This document shows positions 34,354 through 41,942 of a stretch of 64,000 nucleotides of DNA, in pieces (position 1 is the stretch's first letter; each line of letters starts with the position of its first letter). This DNA comes from Saccharopolyspora flava. Its GTDB lineage: Bacteria; Actinomycetota; Actinomycetes; Mycobacteriales; Pseudonocardiaceae. The notes beneath the pieces were generated by a model. That model was given only the letters and a program-made list of their open reading frames with translations. It ran no database searches and was not told the DNA's origin. Location of the stretch: contig NZ_FOZX01000009.1 in assembly GCF_900116135.1 (NCBI RefSeq), positions 186,001-250,000 of the forward strand, read 5' to 3'. A program made the translations under genes and the position numbers.

Positions 34354-34364
34354 ACTGTGACAGT
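34354..34364. promoter_or_regulatory. Dyad in the OYE/Rrf2 divergent region
   Basis: ACTGTGACAGT (5-nt arms, 1-nt centre) lies between the divergent starts at 34263 and 34422. It is a small but perfect dyad that could bind the Rrf2 regulator. Confidence 0.45.
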
Positions 34365-34421
34365 CGCTATTCTGGGATCGTTGCTAGACTGCGGCCTGAC
34401 CTGCGGACGGAGGTGGGAGAC

Positions 34422-34868
34422 GTGCTCGACATCCGGTTCTGCCGGGCGCTTCAGGTGATGATGCGGCTGGCCATCGCGGCCGAGGAGGGCTCGGAGGTGC
34501 GCAGCTCTACCCAGTTCGCCGAGGAGCTCAGCACCAACCCGAGCCTGGTGCGCAAGCTCCTCGTCCCGCTGCACAACGAGGGTCTCGTGATCTGCACGAA
34601 GGGTCGCGGCGGTGGTGCCAGGCTGGGCCGGCCCGCCGAGGAGATCACCCTCGCCGACATCTACCGCTGCGCGGTCGGCGACAAGCCTCTCTGGGCCCGC
34701 TCGCCCGACGGCGAGCACGTCTGCATGGTCGCCGCCCGCACCGGCGAGTACTTCGCCGAGCTCACGGCCGAAGCCGAGAACGCCGTCCTGGCCTCCCTCG
34801 CCAACCGCACCCTCGCCGACAGCGTCCGCGAGATCCAGGCCCTCGACGCCCAACCCACCCCCGGCTGA
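34422..34868 (+). CDS. Rrf2-family regulator
   Basis: A 148-aa Rrf2 protein. The HTH region is MRLAIAAEEGSEVRSSTQFAEELSTNPSLVRKLLVPLHNEGLV, with wing TKGRGGGARLGRPAEEITLADIYR. The three-cysteine iron-sulfur cluster pattern of IscR/NsrR is not evident: two Cys lie about 19 residues apart in the C-terminal half, plus isolated ones. It may be a thiol- or electrophile-responsive Rrf2 like those beside OYE genes. The GTG at 34422 follows GGAGGTGGGAGAC. It is divergent from the OYE gene, its probable target. Confidence 0.85.
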   Translation: MLDIRFCRALQVMMRLAIAAEEGSEVRSSTQFAEELSTNPSLVRKLLVPLHNEGLVICTKGRGGGARLGRPAEEITLADIYRCAVGDKPLWARSPDGEHVCMVAARTGEYFAELTAEAENAVLASLANRTLADSVREIQALDAQPTPG

Positions 34869-34881
34869 CCCCACCCGAGGT

Positions 34882-34977
34882 CAAATCCTGCGGTATTCGA
34901 CCGGTCAAAACCTGCGGTATTCGTCGGGTCGAAACCTGCGGTTTTTGACCGGTCGAAAACCCCGGTTTTCGCGGACA
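34882..34977. repeat. 24-bp tandem repeat array (family B), four units
   Basis: Units start at 34882, 34906, 34930 and 34954, with pattern CRAAAYCYGCGGTWTTCGNCSGGT. The last unit is the palindromic CGAAAACCCCGGTTTTCG. It occupies the convergent gap between the Rrf2 gene (stop 34868) and the TetR gene (stop 35004). Confidence 0.9.
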
Positions 34978-35003
34978 CGGGGAGTGATCGGGGGGTCGCC
35001 GGG

Positions 35004-35597
35004 TCAGGGGGTGGTGTGGAGGTGGCCCTGGACCGCGAGGCGGGCTGCCTGGGCTGATTTCCTGACCACCAGGGCCGGGGTGTAGCCGTGCTTGGTGAAC
35101 ACCCCGTTGAGCCAGAACGTGCCGTAGCCGTGGGCCTGGGTGAACAGCTGTTCCATGAGCTCCAGCGCGTCGGCGGGGGCCGCCACCTGCATGGTGCGGA
35201 GCAGGAGCTGGTCGGTGAGGCGGCGGGTCTGGTCGTGCAGGTCCGCGTAGCGGGGTCCCTGGAGGATCTCGGTGTTGATGAGGTCCATGCCGACGCGCTG
35301 GCGGATCAAGTAGCCGGTGTAGGCGCCCGCCGCGGCGGCCAGCCCCTCCACCGGGTCGGTGTGCTCGCCCGCGGCCTGCTCGACCTCGTCGGCGAGCTGG
35401 TGGGCGACCTGGGTGGCGACCGCCGCGACCAGGCTGTCGCGGTCCGGGAAGTGCCGGTAGGGCGCTCCGGGGCTGACCTTGGCGCGGCGGGCGATCTCGG
35501 CGACGGAGAAGCCGTCGGGGCCGCGCTCGGCGATCAGGTCCAGCGCGACCCGCACGAGCTCGGCGCGCAGGTCACCGTGGTGGTACTTCCCGGTCAT
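35004..35597 (-). CDS. TetR-family repressor of the alcohol dehydrogenase
   Basis: A 197-aa TetR protein with [35 protein letters not shown] (about 30-62) and a C-terminal TetR_C-type domain. ATG 35597 gives the usual [11 protein letters not shown] start seen in related regulators. It is divergent from the Zn-alcohol dehydrogenase, with two strong palindromes between them. Autorepression plus repression of the dehydrogenase, relieved by an aldehyde- or alcohol-type ligand, is the likely scheme. Confidence 0.9.
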   Translation of the reverse strand: MTGKYHHGDLRAELVRVALDLIAERGPDGFSVAEIARRAKVSPGAPYRHFPDRDSLVAAVATQVAHQLADEVEQAAGEHTDPVEGLAAAAGAYTGYLIRQRVGMDLINTEILQGPRYADLHDQTRRLTDQLLLRTMQVAAPADALELMEQLFTQAHGYGTFWLNGVFTKHGYTPALVVRKSAQAARLAVQGHLHTTP

Positions 35598-35625
35598 GGC
35601 CTGGATCACATCTCTCGTTCGGAAT

Positions 35626-35673
35626 ATGTAAGACCCCTCTTACGTCTCGATGTAAGAAGGCTCTTACATCGAG
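35626..35673. promoter_or_regulatory. Two tandem TetR operators
   Basis: Operator 2 (35646-35673) has perfect 12-nt arms CTCGATGTAAGA with a 4-nt spacer. Operator 1 (35626-35645) has 8-nt arms ATGTAAGA with one mismatch and the same 4-nt spacer. They abut, with centres exactly 24 bp apart. Both are AT-richer than surrounding DNA and lie between the divergent TetR and ADH starts. Confidence 0.88.
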
Positions 35674-35705
35674 GGCTCGTGCACAAGCTGTTCCATGGAG
35701 GGTTC

Positions 35706-36755
35706 ATGAGCACGATCACGAACGCTATCGCCGTTCCGTCCCCGGGGGCACCCCTGGAGCAGACGACGATCACGCGACGTGACCTGCGGCCGAACGACGT
35801 GCTGATCGACATCGCCTACGCCGGCATCTGCCACAGCGACATCCACCAGGCCCGCGAGGACTGGGGCACCGCGATCTTCCCGATGGTCCCGGGCCACGAG
35901 ATCGCGGGCACCGTCGCCGCGGTGGGCTCCGAGGTGACCAAGTACAAGGTCGGCGACCGCGTCGGCGTCGGCTGCATGGTCGACTCCTGCGGCGAGTGCG
36001 AGTACTGCCAGGCCGGCACCGAGCAGTTCTGCGTCAAGGGCAACGTCCAGACCTACAACGGCGTCGGCTTCGACGGTGAGAACACCTACGGCGGCTACAG
36101 CCAGCAGGTCGTGGTGAAGGACTCGTTCGTCTGCGGCATCCCGGAGGGCATCGGCCTCGACGTCGCCGCCCCGCTGCTGTGCGCCGGCATCACCACCTAC
36201 TCGCCGCTGCGCCAGTGGGGTGCGGGCCCCGGCAAGAAGGTCGCCGTCGTCGGCCTGGGCGGTCTCGGCCACATGGCCGTCAAGATCGCCGCGGCGATGG
36301 GTGCCGAGGTGACGGTGCTGAGCCAGAGCCTGAAGAAGCAGGAGGACGGCCTCAAGCTCGGCGCGAAGGACTACTACGCGACCAGCGACGAGTCGACCTT
36401 CCAGACCCTGGCGGGACGTTTCGACCTGATCCTCAACACCGTCTCGGCCGACCTGCCCGTCGACTCCTACCTGAGCCTGCTGCGGGTCGGCGGCGCGATG
36501 GTCAACGTCGGTGCCCCGGGCACCCCGCTGTCCTACAACGCGTTCTCGCTGATCGCCGGCAACAAGTCGCTGGCCGGGTCGATGATCGGCGGCATCGCCG
36601 AGACCCAGGAGATGCTGGACTTCTGCGCCGAGCACGGCATCGGCGCGGAGATCGAGACCATCTCCGCCGACCAGGTCAACGAGGCCTACGAGCGCGTCAC
36701 CGGCAGCGACGTGCGCTACCGCTTCGTCATCGACACCGCCACCATCGGCGCCTGA
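35706..36755 (+). CDS. Zinc-dependent alcohol dehydrogenase (cinnamyl-ADH type)
   Basis: A 349-aa medium-chain dehydrogenase. Catalytic zinc ligands are [10 protein letters not shown] (Cys) and PGHEIAG (His, Glu), with another Cys near [11 protein letters not shown]. Structural zinc is bound by the four Cys in [19 protein letters not shown]. The cofactor fold is [17 protein letters not shown], with Ser after beta-2 (LSQS) favouring NADPH. It matches the YahK/cinnamyl alcohol dehydrogenase group, which reduces a broad range of aldehydes. GGAGG precedes the ATG. It is under divergent TetR control. Confidence 0.95.
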   Translation: MSTITNAIAVPSPGAPLEQTTITRRDLRPNDVLIDIAYAGICHSDIHQAREDWGTAIFPMVPGHEIAGTVAAVGSEVTKYKVGDRVGVGCMVDSCGECEYCQAGTEQFCVKGNVQTYNGVGFDGENTYGGYSQQVVVKDSFVCGIPEGIGLDVAAPLLCAGITTYSPLRQWGAGPGKKVAVVGLGGLGHMAVKIAAAMGAEVTVLSQSLKKQEDGLKLGAKDYYATSDESTFQTLAGRFDLILNTVSADLPVDSYLSLLRVGGAMVNVGAPGTPLSYNAFSLIAGNKSLAGSMIGGIAETQEMLDFCAEHGIGAEIETISADQVNEAYERVTGSDVRYRFVIDTATIGA

Positions 36756-36762
36756 CGACGCA

Positions 36763-38277
36763 TCACGAAGGACCCCGGGCGACGCCGAACGCGGGACGCG
36801 GCGTCGCCCGGGGTTCGTCTCGTTCGGGCCGGTAGACCTGGAGCGCTCCGTCGCGGGCGGCGAAGGTGAACGCGCGGCCGGTGACCGACACCTCGCCGTC
36901 GCGGGCCAGGGCCACCGGCGGGCCGAGCACCTCCACTCGCACCCGCCGGCACTCCTGCTGGACGTAAGCGCGGTTGTGGAACAGGGCTCCGGTCAGCGCG
37001 CCCACCACGAACCGGGCTCGGGAGAACGGCAGGTCCGCGCGGACGTAGCGGACGTCGAGCACGCCGGTGTCCAGCCGAGGCCGCCACGTCGGAGCCAGGC
37101 CCTTGGGCCGATACCCGTTGCTGCCGACGAACAGCAGCCAGATCCGGTGCCGAAAACCGTTGATCCGCACCGGGATCGGCTCCGCGCTGGCCAGCACTCG
37201 CACCAGCGCCGCCGCTCCGGCCGGCCACTTCCCCCAGCGCGGCGCCCACTTCTCGCGCAGCCGCACCACGTCCGGGTAGCCGCCGAGGCTCGCGGTGTTG
37301 ACGAACCACCGCTGCGGCAGGTCGTCCACCAGCACCGCGCCCAGATTGACGTCGACCGCCGACCCGCTGCTCAGCGCGCGCAGCGAGTCGGCGGCGTCGA
37401 CGATCCCGAGGTCGCGGGCGAAGTGGTTGAGCGTGCCGGTCGGCACCACCAGCAGCGGCAGACCGCGCGTGGCCGCCACCGCCGCGGCCGCGGCCACGCT
37501 GCCGTCCCCTCCGGCGACCCCGAGGGCCTGCGCGTTCCCGGTGGCGTCGAGGTGCGCGTGCAGCTGCTCGGTCAGATCGCGGCCCGGGATCGGGTGCACG
37601 AGATCGGCGCGCGGCAGCAGCCGGGCGAGCTCGCACGACGGGTCCCCGCCGCCGGAGGCCGGGTTGACCAGCAGCACGAGGCCTTCGCCGCGCTCGATCG
37701 CGGCGGTGCGCGCGCTGGGGCGGGCGAGGCCGGGCGCGGCGGGGCGGACCGGCCACCAGCGGTGGGTGGCCACCGCGACGCCGGTGCCGATCGCGGCGCC
37801 GACGAGCACGTCGGTGGGCCAGTGCACGCCGGTGTGCACGCGCGAGTACGCCACGGCCCCGGCCAGCGGCAGCAGCGCCAGGCCGAGCCGGGGCGATTCC
37901 ATCGACACCGCGGCGGTGAAGGCGGCGGCCGAGGCCGCGTGACCGGACGGGAACGACGAGGACGTCGGCGGGGCGGCGAGTCTGCGGTGCTCGGGCAGCA
38001 GGTTCGCGGCCGGACGCCGCCGGGGCAGCAGCGGTTTCCCGATGCCGTTGGTGACGGCGCTGGTGAACGCGACCGCCCCGGCTCCGCGCAGCGCCGCGCG
38101 GCGGGGTCGCCCGCGGCGGGTGGCCAGCGCCGCGGCCAGCCCGAGCCACAGCTTGCTGTGGTCGGCGAGGTGGGTGAGGCGTCGGAGTGCGGGGTCGGCG
38201 GCGCTGCGCGGCCACGCGGCGGTGCTCCGCACGAAGTCGTGGTCGGCTGACGTCAGCCTCCGGACCATCCCGCGCAC
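36763..38277 (-). CDS. Fused PAP2 phosphatase and diacylglycerol-kinase-like protein
   Basis: A 504-aa two-domain protein. The N-terminal PAP2 domain (about 1-180) shows the three phosphatase motifs: [20 protein letters not shown] and SRVHTGVHWPTD, with several membrane spans. The C-terminal lipid-kinase domain (about 195-490) has LVLLVNPASGGG, GVAGGDGSVAAAA and VPTGTLNHFARDL. The fusion could recycle a lipid phosphate, dephosphorylating and rephosphorylating an isoprenoid or diacylglycerol. A GtrA-family gene lies 9 nt upstream on the same strand. The tail overlaps a strong terminator stem. Confidence 0.92.
   Translation of the reverse strand: MRGMVRRLTSADHDFVRSTAAWPRSAADPALRRLTHLADHSKLWLGLAAALATRRGRPRRAALRGAGAVAFTSAVTNGIGKPLLPRRRPAANLLPEHRRLAAPPTSSSFPSGHAASAAAFTAAVSMESPRLGLALLPLAGAVAYSRVHTGVHWPTDVLVGAAIGTGVAVATHRWWPVRPAAPGLARPSARTAAIERGEGLVLLVNPASGGGDPSCELARLLPRADLVHPIPGRDLTEQLHAHLDATGNAQALGVAGGDGSVAAAAAVAATRGLPLLVVPTGTLNHFARDLGIVDAADSLRALSSGSAVDVNLGAVLVDDLPQRWFVNTASLGGYPDVVRLREKWAPRWGKWPAGAAALVRVLASAEPIPVRINGFRHRIWLLFVGSNGYRPKGLAPTWRPRLDTGVLDVRYVRADLPFSRARFVVGALTGALFHNRAYVQQECRRVRVEVLGPPVALARDGEVSVTGRAFTFAARDGALQVYRPERDEPRATPRPAFGVARGPS
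36772..36814. terminator. Terminator-like hairpin overlapping the PAP2/DAGK 3' end
   Basis: A perfect 15-bp stem ACCCCGGGCGACGCC (36772-36786) with its complement (36800-36814) and a 13-nt loop. It is 16 nt after the ADH stop and within the last codons of the convergent PAP2/DAGK gene, so it could terminate ADH transcripts. Confidence 0.7.
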
Positions 38278-38286
38278 GCGGCCCCC

Positions 38287-38796
38287 TCAGTCGGCGCGGC
38301 CGCCGGTGTCGCGGAAGATGACCCAGCGCATCGCGCTGTACATGTAGGCCGCCTCGCACGCCCCCGCGATGAGCCGCGACAGGTGGTACTGCGTGCCGAG
38401 CGCCGCCAGCCCGGAGCCGAGGCCGAGGATGAACACCAGGTAGTTGATCGCCACCGCGACCGAGTAAAGCCCGGCCTGCGGTCCGACCGGTGCGTGCGAG
38501 CGGAAGTTCAGCGCCCGGTTGAGCAGGAAGCTGGCGGTGAAGGCGATCAGGTAGGCGACGGTGAAGGCCACCGGCACGGGCCAGTGCAGCGCGCTGCGGA
38601 ACAGGGTGAGCAGCAGCAGGTCGAGGGCGAAGGTGGAGCCGTTGATCAGCGCGAAGCCCAGGAAGCTGGGCGCGACGACGCGGGAGAGCCCGAAGGGGAG
38701 TCTTCGCGTCACCGCCTCCATCGCGGTGTGGAAGCGCTGCCCGGGGGAGGGCGGGGACTGCGGTGCGATCGGCTCGGCCTGCTGCCCGGCGGTCAT
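38287..38796 (-). CDS. GtrA-family membrane protein
   Basis: A 169-aa small membrane protein with four predicted spans (for example FLGFALINGSTFALDLLLLTLF, FTVAYLIAFTASFLLNRALNFR). The FLLNRALNFR loop and the ending MRWVIFRD are GtrA hallmarks. GtrA proteins are thought to flip or present polyprenyl-phosphate-linked sugars for wall decoration. It is 9 nt upstream of the PAP2/DAGK fusion, a pairing that supports a polyprenyl-lipid role. ATG 38796 is chosen; the frame stays open further upstream without GtrA-like sequence. Confidence 0.88.
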   Translation of the reverse strand: MTAGQQAEPIAPQSPPSPGQRFHTAMEAVTRRLPFGLSRVVAPSFLGFALINGSTFALDLLLLTLFRSALHWPVPVAFTVAYLIAFTASFLLNRALNFRSHAPVGPQAGLYSVAVAINYLVFILGLGSGLAALGTQYHLSRLIAGACEAAYMYSAMRWVIFRDTGGRAD

Positions 38797-38912
38797 GGCG
38801 CAACGATGACATGCCGCCGTGAACGCGACCCGGCGAGGGGCACCGGCCCTCGTGATGGTGTGACCTGTGGGTTCAGTGGAAAGTGAATTGAATTCGCGGC
38901 TCGTGCTCGGGT

Positions 38913-38949
38913 GTGGGGGAGGCGAAGTTTTCATGAAAACTTCCCCCAC
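38913..38949. repeat. Family A inverted repeat
   Basis: GAAGTTTTC-AT-GAAAACTTC forms the core, and GTGGGGG (38913-38919) pairs with CCCCCAC (38943-38949) around a 4-nt insertion. It lies in the 332-bp divergent gap between the GtrA gene and the small ORF at 39129; nothing else is obvious there. Confidence 0.85.
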
Positions 38950-39128
38950 CCCGGAAGAGTCCACAGAGGAATGAGCCCGTGATCGTTCCGGGTTCTCCGT
39001 GATCGTTCCGGGTTCAACGACCCCGATGTGAAGATCGACATCGAATGGCGCATACTGGATCTGCGGCAGCGCGTGCTCTCCTGCCCGAAACCTTTCTGCC
39101 CTTTGTCTACTCGTCACTGGTGAGAACT

Positions 39129-39308
39129 GTGTCCAAGCACGCCCAGCCCCGCCCCGAAGCCGGTATGACCCGGATCGCCGAAGGCGGGCGCACTTGTCCG
39201 GTCCCGTCCGACATGATCGCCCTGCACGGTCCGTGGGGCAGCCGCCGCGCCAAGCGCCCGATGATCAACACCGGGGTCGTCACCGCCGACGTCGCGGTCC
39301 GCGCCTGA
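39129..39308 (+). CDS. Small protein of unknown function
   Basis: A 59-aa reading frame with strongly GC-biased third codon positions from the GTG at 39129 to the stop, and clearly less coding-like sequence before that start. GGTGAGAAC lies just upstream. The product is basic and polar (TRIAEGGRTCPVPSDMIALH, GPWGSRRAKRPMINTGVV), with one Cys and no membrane span or signal peptide. It is followed after 150 bp by the diacylglycerol-kinase-like gene. I do not recognise it. Confidence 0.5.
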   Translation: MSKHAQPRPEAGMTRIAEGGRTCPVPSDMIALHGPWGSRRAKRPMINTGVVTADVAVRA

Positions 39309-39458
39309 TCGTCCGACGTCCCGCAGTCCCGGTGCTCGCCGGTGCGGGCCGCCGGGGTGGTTCGCCGTACCCGCGGCGTCACCCGTAGGTGCGATTCGTG
39401 ACCTCGCGGAGGTAGAAAGGACGCCATCGGTGTCCTCGAACTTCGCAGGAGGCGGACC

Positions 39459-40385
39459 ATTCGCATCGAGCGGCCTGTCACCAAAGCGGCCCTGGTGGTC
39501 AACGTGCACTCGCGCAGCGGGGGGAAGGCCTACGCCTACGCCCTGGAGCGGCTGCGCGAGCTCGGCGTCCCGCTGGGAGCCACGTACCCGCTGAACGATC
39601 CGTCGCGGCTCGTGGAGACCGTCGACTCGGCCGCCGCCGGCGGCCACGACCTCATCATCGTCGGCGGCGGCGACGGCAGCGTCAGCTCGGTCGTCGACTG
39701 CCTCGCCCACCGCGACGTGCCGCTCGGGCTGCTGCCGCTGGGCACCGCGAACGACTTCGCGCGCACCATGCACATCCCCGACGACCTCGACGGGGCCTGC
39801 CGGACCATCCTCGGCGGCCACATCGTCGACGTCGATCTGGGGCTGTGCGGGGACAACTACTACGTCAACCGCGCCTCGGTGGGCATCGGGGCGGAGGTCG
39901 CGCAGGCCATGTCGCCGCGGCTCAAGCGCCTCGTCGGCCCGCTGGCCTACCCGGTGGCCACCGCCAAGGCGTTCCTCAAGCACCGGCCGTTCTCCGCGAC
40001 GCTGCGCTTCCCCGACGGGGACCACGAGGACGTCACCTACGACAGCCTGCTGCAGATCTCGGTCGCCAACGGGCGCTACTTCGGCGGCGGGCAGGTCGCC
40101 GCCAGCGATTCCGGCATCGATGACGACGCGCTGGACATCACGGTGCTCCGGCAGGGCAGCGTCCGGCAGCTCGCCGGGGTCGTGCGGGGGCTCAAGACCG
40201 GCGAGCCCAACGACCAGATCGAGCAGTTCCGCACCCGCCGGGTCGAGGTCGTCACCGACGAACCGCAGCCGATCAACATCGACGGCGAGGTCGTCTCCAG
40301 CACGCCGCAGACCTTCAGCGTCGCCCGCAACGCGTTGCACGTCGTCACGCCCAAGACCTGGACCGACGGCGAGGCGCCGGAGTAG
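39459..40385 (+). CDS. Diacylglycerol/lipid kinase family protein
   Basis: A roughly 308-aa YegS/DagK-type lipid kinase. The nucleotide-binding motifs are LVVNVHSRSGG, IIVGGGDGSVSSVVDCL and LPLGTANDFARTM, with YYVNRASVGIGAEV and NGRYFGGGQVAASD downstream. The first usable GTG (39495) would cut into the conserved first strand (TKAALVVNVHS). The frame stays open upstream to 39402, and an AGGAGG at 39447-39452 is ideally placed for an ATT codon at 39459. The start is therefore uncertain. A second lipid-kinase domain occurs in the PAP2 fusion nearby. Confidence 0.85.
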   Translation: MRIERPVTKAALVVNVHSRSGGKAYAYALERLRELGVPLGATYPLNDPSRLVETVDSAAAGGHDLIIVGGGDGSVSSVVDCLAHRDVPLGLLPLGTANDFARTMHIPDDLDGACRTILGGHIVDVDLGLCGDNYYVNRASVGIGAEVAQAMSPRLKRLVGPLAYPVATAKAFLKHRPFSATLRFPDGDHEDVTYDSLLQISVANGRYFGGGQVAASDSGIDDDALDITVLRQGSVRQLAGVVRGLKTGEPNDQIEQFRTRRVEVVTDEPQPINIDGEVVSSTPQTFSVARNALHVVTPKTWTDGEAPE

Positions 40386-40386
40386 A

Positions 40387-41619
40387 TCAGGTGTAGGCCG
40401 ACGGGGTCGGCAGGTCGCCGAGCAGCGCGTACCTGCCGACCTCCACGCGCTTGTAGGCGACCGGGTCGTGCAGGCTGTGGGTGCGCAGGTTGCGCCAGTA
40501 CAGGTCCAGGCCGACCGCGTTGGAGGTCGCGCGGGCGCCGGTGAGCTCGTAGATCCGGTTGGCGATCTCCAGCCCGACGTCGATCGTGCGCTGCTTCGCC
40601 GCCGAGACGAGAACCGCTGCGCGGCCCCGCATCTCGCGCGTCACGCCGTCGCGATCGGAGTGCAGCAGCTGCGCCAGGCTCGCCCCGGCGGTGTCGGTGA
40701 GCGTCTCCGCGGCCCACAGCTTCGACTGGAGGTCTCCGTAGCCCTCCAGGACGTAGAACTCCTCGGTCCCGGAGTTCTTGCCCTCGCCGCCGTAGGGCCA
40801 GGCGCGCGTGTGCCCGCGCGTGTAGGCGACGCCGGCGCGCAGCGCGGCCTGGGCGATGCCGAGGTAGAGGTTGGCGAACACCAGGTGCAGCGCGGGCACG
40901 TGCAGCGTGCTGAAAGCCGAAGCGCGGAACCGCTTGTCGACGTACCCGGCGGCGGCCGACCACGGGACGCGCAGGTCGGTGATCTCCACGCTGCCGGACA
41001 CGGTCAGCCGCTGGCCCAGGTTGTCCCAGTCGTCGCCGAAGGTGATCGCGTCCTGCCGGGCGGGCACGACCGCGAACACGCTCTGGTCGCCGGGCTCCAG
41101 CGTGCCCTCCACGACCAGCAGGTCGGCGATCTTGGCGCCGGTGGAGAAGGACTTCTTGCCCCGGTAGAGCAGGGTTTCGCCCTCGTCGGTGACGATCAGG
41201 TCGCGGTCGCGCGGGTTGACCACGCCGCCGAAGAAGTGCGCGCGGGTGGTGTAGAGCTCGTCGGTCTCGGCGATCTGCTCGGGCGTGCCGACCAGCCGCA
41301 TCGCCCACGCCCACACGTAGTGGTGGCCGAGCAGCTGGCCGATCGAACCGTCCCCGGCGGAGATCTCGCGGACCACGCGGCAGGCGGTGGTCCAGTGCTG
41401 CTCGGCGCCGCCGTGCTCGGCCGGGCCGAGCAGGGTGACCAGTCCGGATTCCTTGAGCAGGCGGACTTCCGCGGTCGGCGGCGTCCCGGCGCGGTCGCGC
41501 TGCACGGCGTCGGCGGCCAGAACTCGGGCCACCGCACGGGCTCTCGCGATCCACTCTTCGGGCGTCGACGGTGTGGGCTGATCGGCCCAACGCGGAATCT
41601 CGTTGCTGCTCAAGGCCAT
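40387..41619 (-). CDS. DszC/acyl-CoA dehydrogenase-like flavin monooxygenase
   Basis: A 410-aa acyl-CoA-dehydrogenase-fold protein of the DszC/SfnC group, which use FMNH2 and O2 to oxidise sulfur compounds. Clear paralogue of the gene at 54612, with shared blocks VRLLKESGLVTLLGP, GDDWDNLGQRLT and YWRNLRTHSLHDPVAYKR. It lacks the acyl-CoA dehydrogenase catalytic Glu region, as DszC does. ATG 41619 has GGAGGGG upstream. It stands alone here, convergent with the lipid kinase by 1 nt, with no RRHVDL leader in front. The substrate is probably an organosulfur or other heteroatom compound. Confidence 0.85.
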   Translation of the reverse strand: MALSSNEIPRWADQPTPSTPEEWIARARAVARVLAADAVQRDRAGTPPTAEVRLLKESGLVTLLGPAEHGGAEQHWTTACRVVREISAGDGSIGQLLGHHYVWAWAMRLVGTPEQIAETDELYTTRAHFFGGVVNPRDRDLIVTDEGETLLYRGKKSFSTGAKIADLLVVEGTLEPGDQSVFAVVPARQDAITFGDDWDNLGQRLTVSGSVEITDLRVPWSAAAGYVDKRFRASAFSTLHVPALHLVFANLYLGIAQAALRAGVAYTRGHTRAWPYGGEGKNSGTEEFYVLEGYGDLQSKLWAAETLTDTAGASLAQLLHSDRDGVTREMRGRAAVLVSAAKQRTIDVGLEIANRIYELTGARATSNAVGLDLYWRNLRTHSLHDPVAYKRVEVGRYALLGDLPTPSAYT

Positions 41620-41942
41620 CCCCTCCGAGGAGTCCAGGGCCCCGGCGTCCGACATGACCGCCGGCGAAGCGAAAACGCCACGACGCCAAGCACGATAGCG
41701 CCCGCGCCGAACGCGCCCGGACGGGCCGGGGGAGTCGGGTTCCGCTCTTGTCCCGGGGGTGGGAGCGCGAGCGCGGCGCCGACGGTCGAGCTCGCACCGG
41801 CGGGACGGGTGGGGAAGCGGAGCCGGATGTTCCGCAAGTGGACGTTTCTCCTGGTCATCTCGCGCCCGGGTGGCCAGGGGGCGCAGCGGGGTCATCCGTA
41901 CGGGTTAGCCTGGTCGGGGTTCGCCGAGTGGAAGGGTTCTGC
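41620..41942. other. Divergent gap between DszC-like and kinase genes
   Basis: A 323-bp GC-rich spacer. Besides the two ribosome-binding sites I see no palindrome or repeat. A reverse-strand frame (41610-41858) lacks the third-position bias of real genes here. GTTAGCCT near 41905 could be part of a kinase promoter. Confidence 0.4.

Noticed and set aside
41610..41858. 82-codon reverse-strand frame with a hydrophobic stretch
   Set aside because: Third-position bias is weaker than in neighbouring genes, and the frame runs into the ribosome-binding site and start of the DszC-like gene in another frame.
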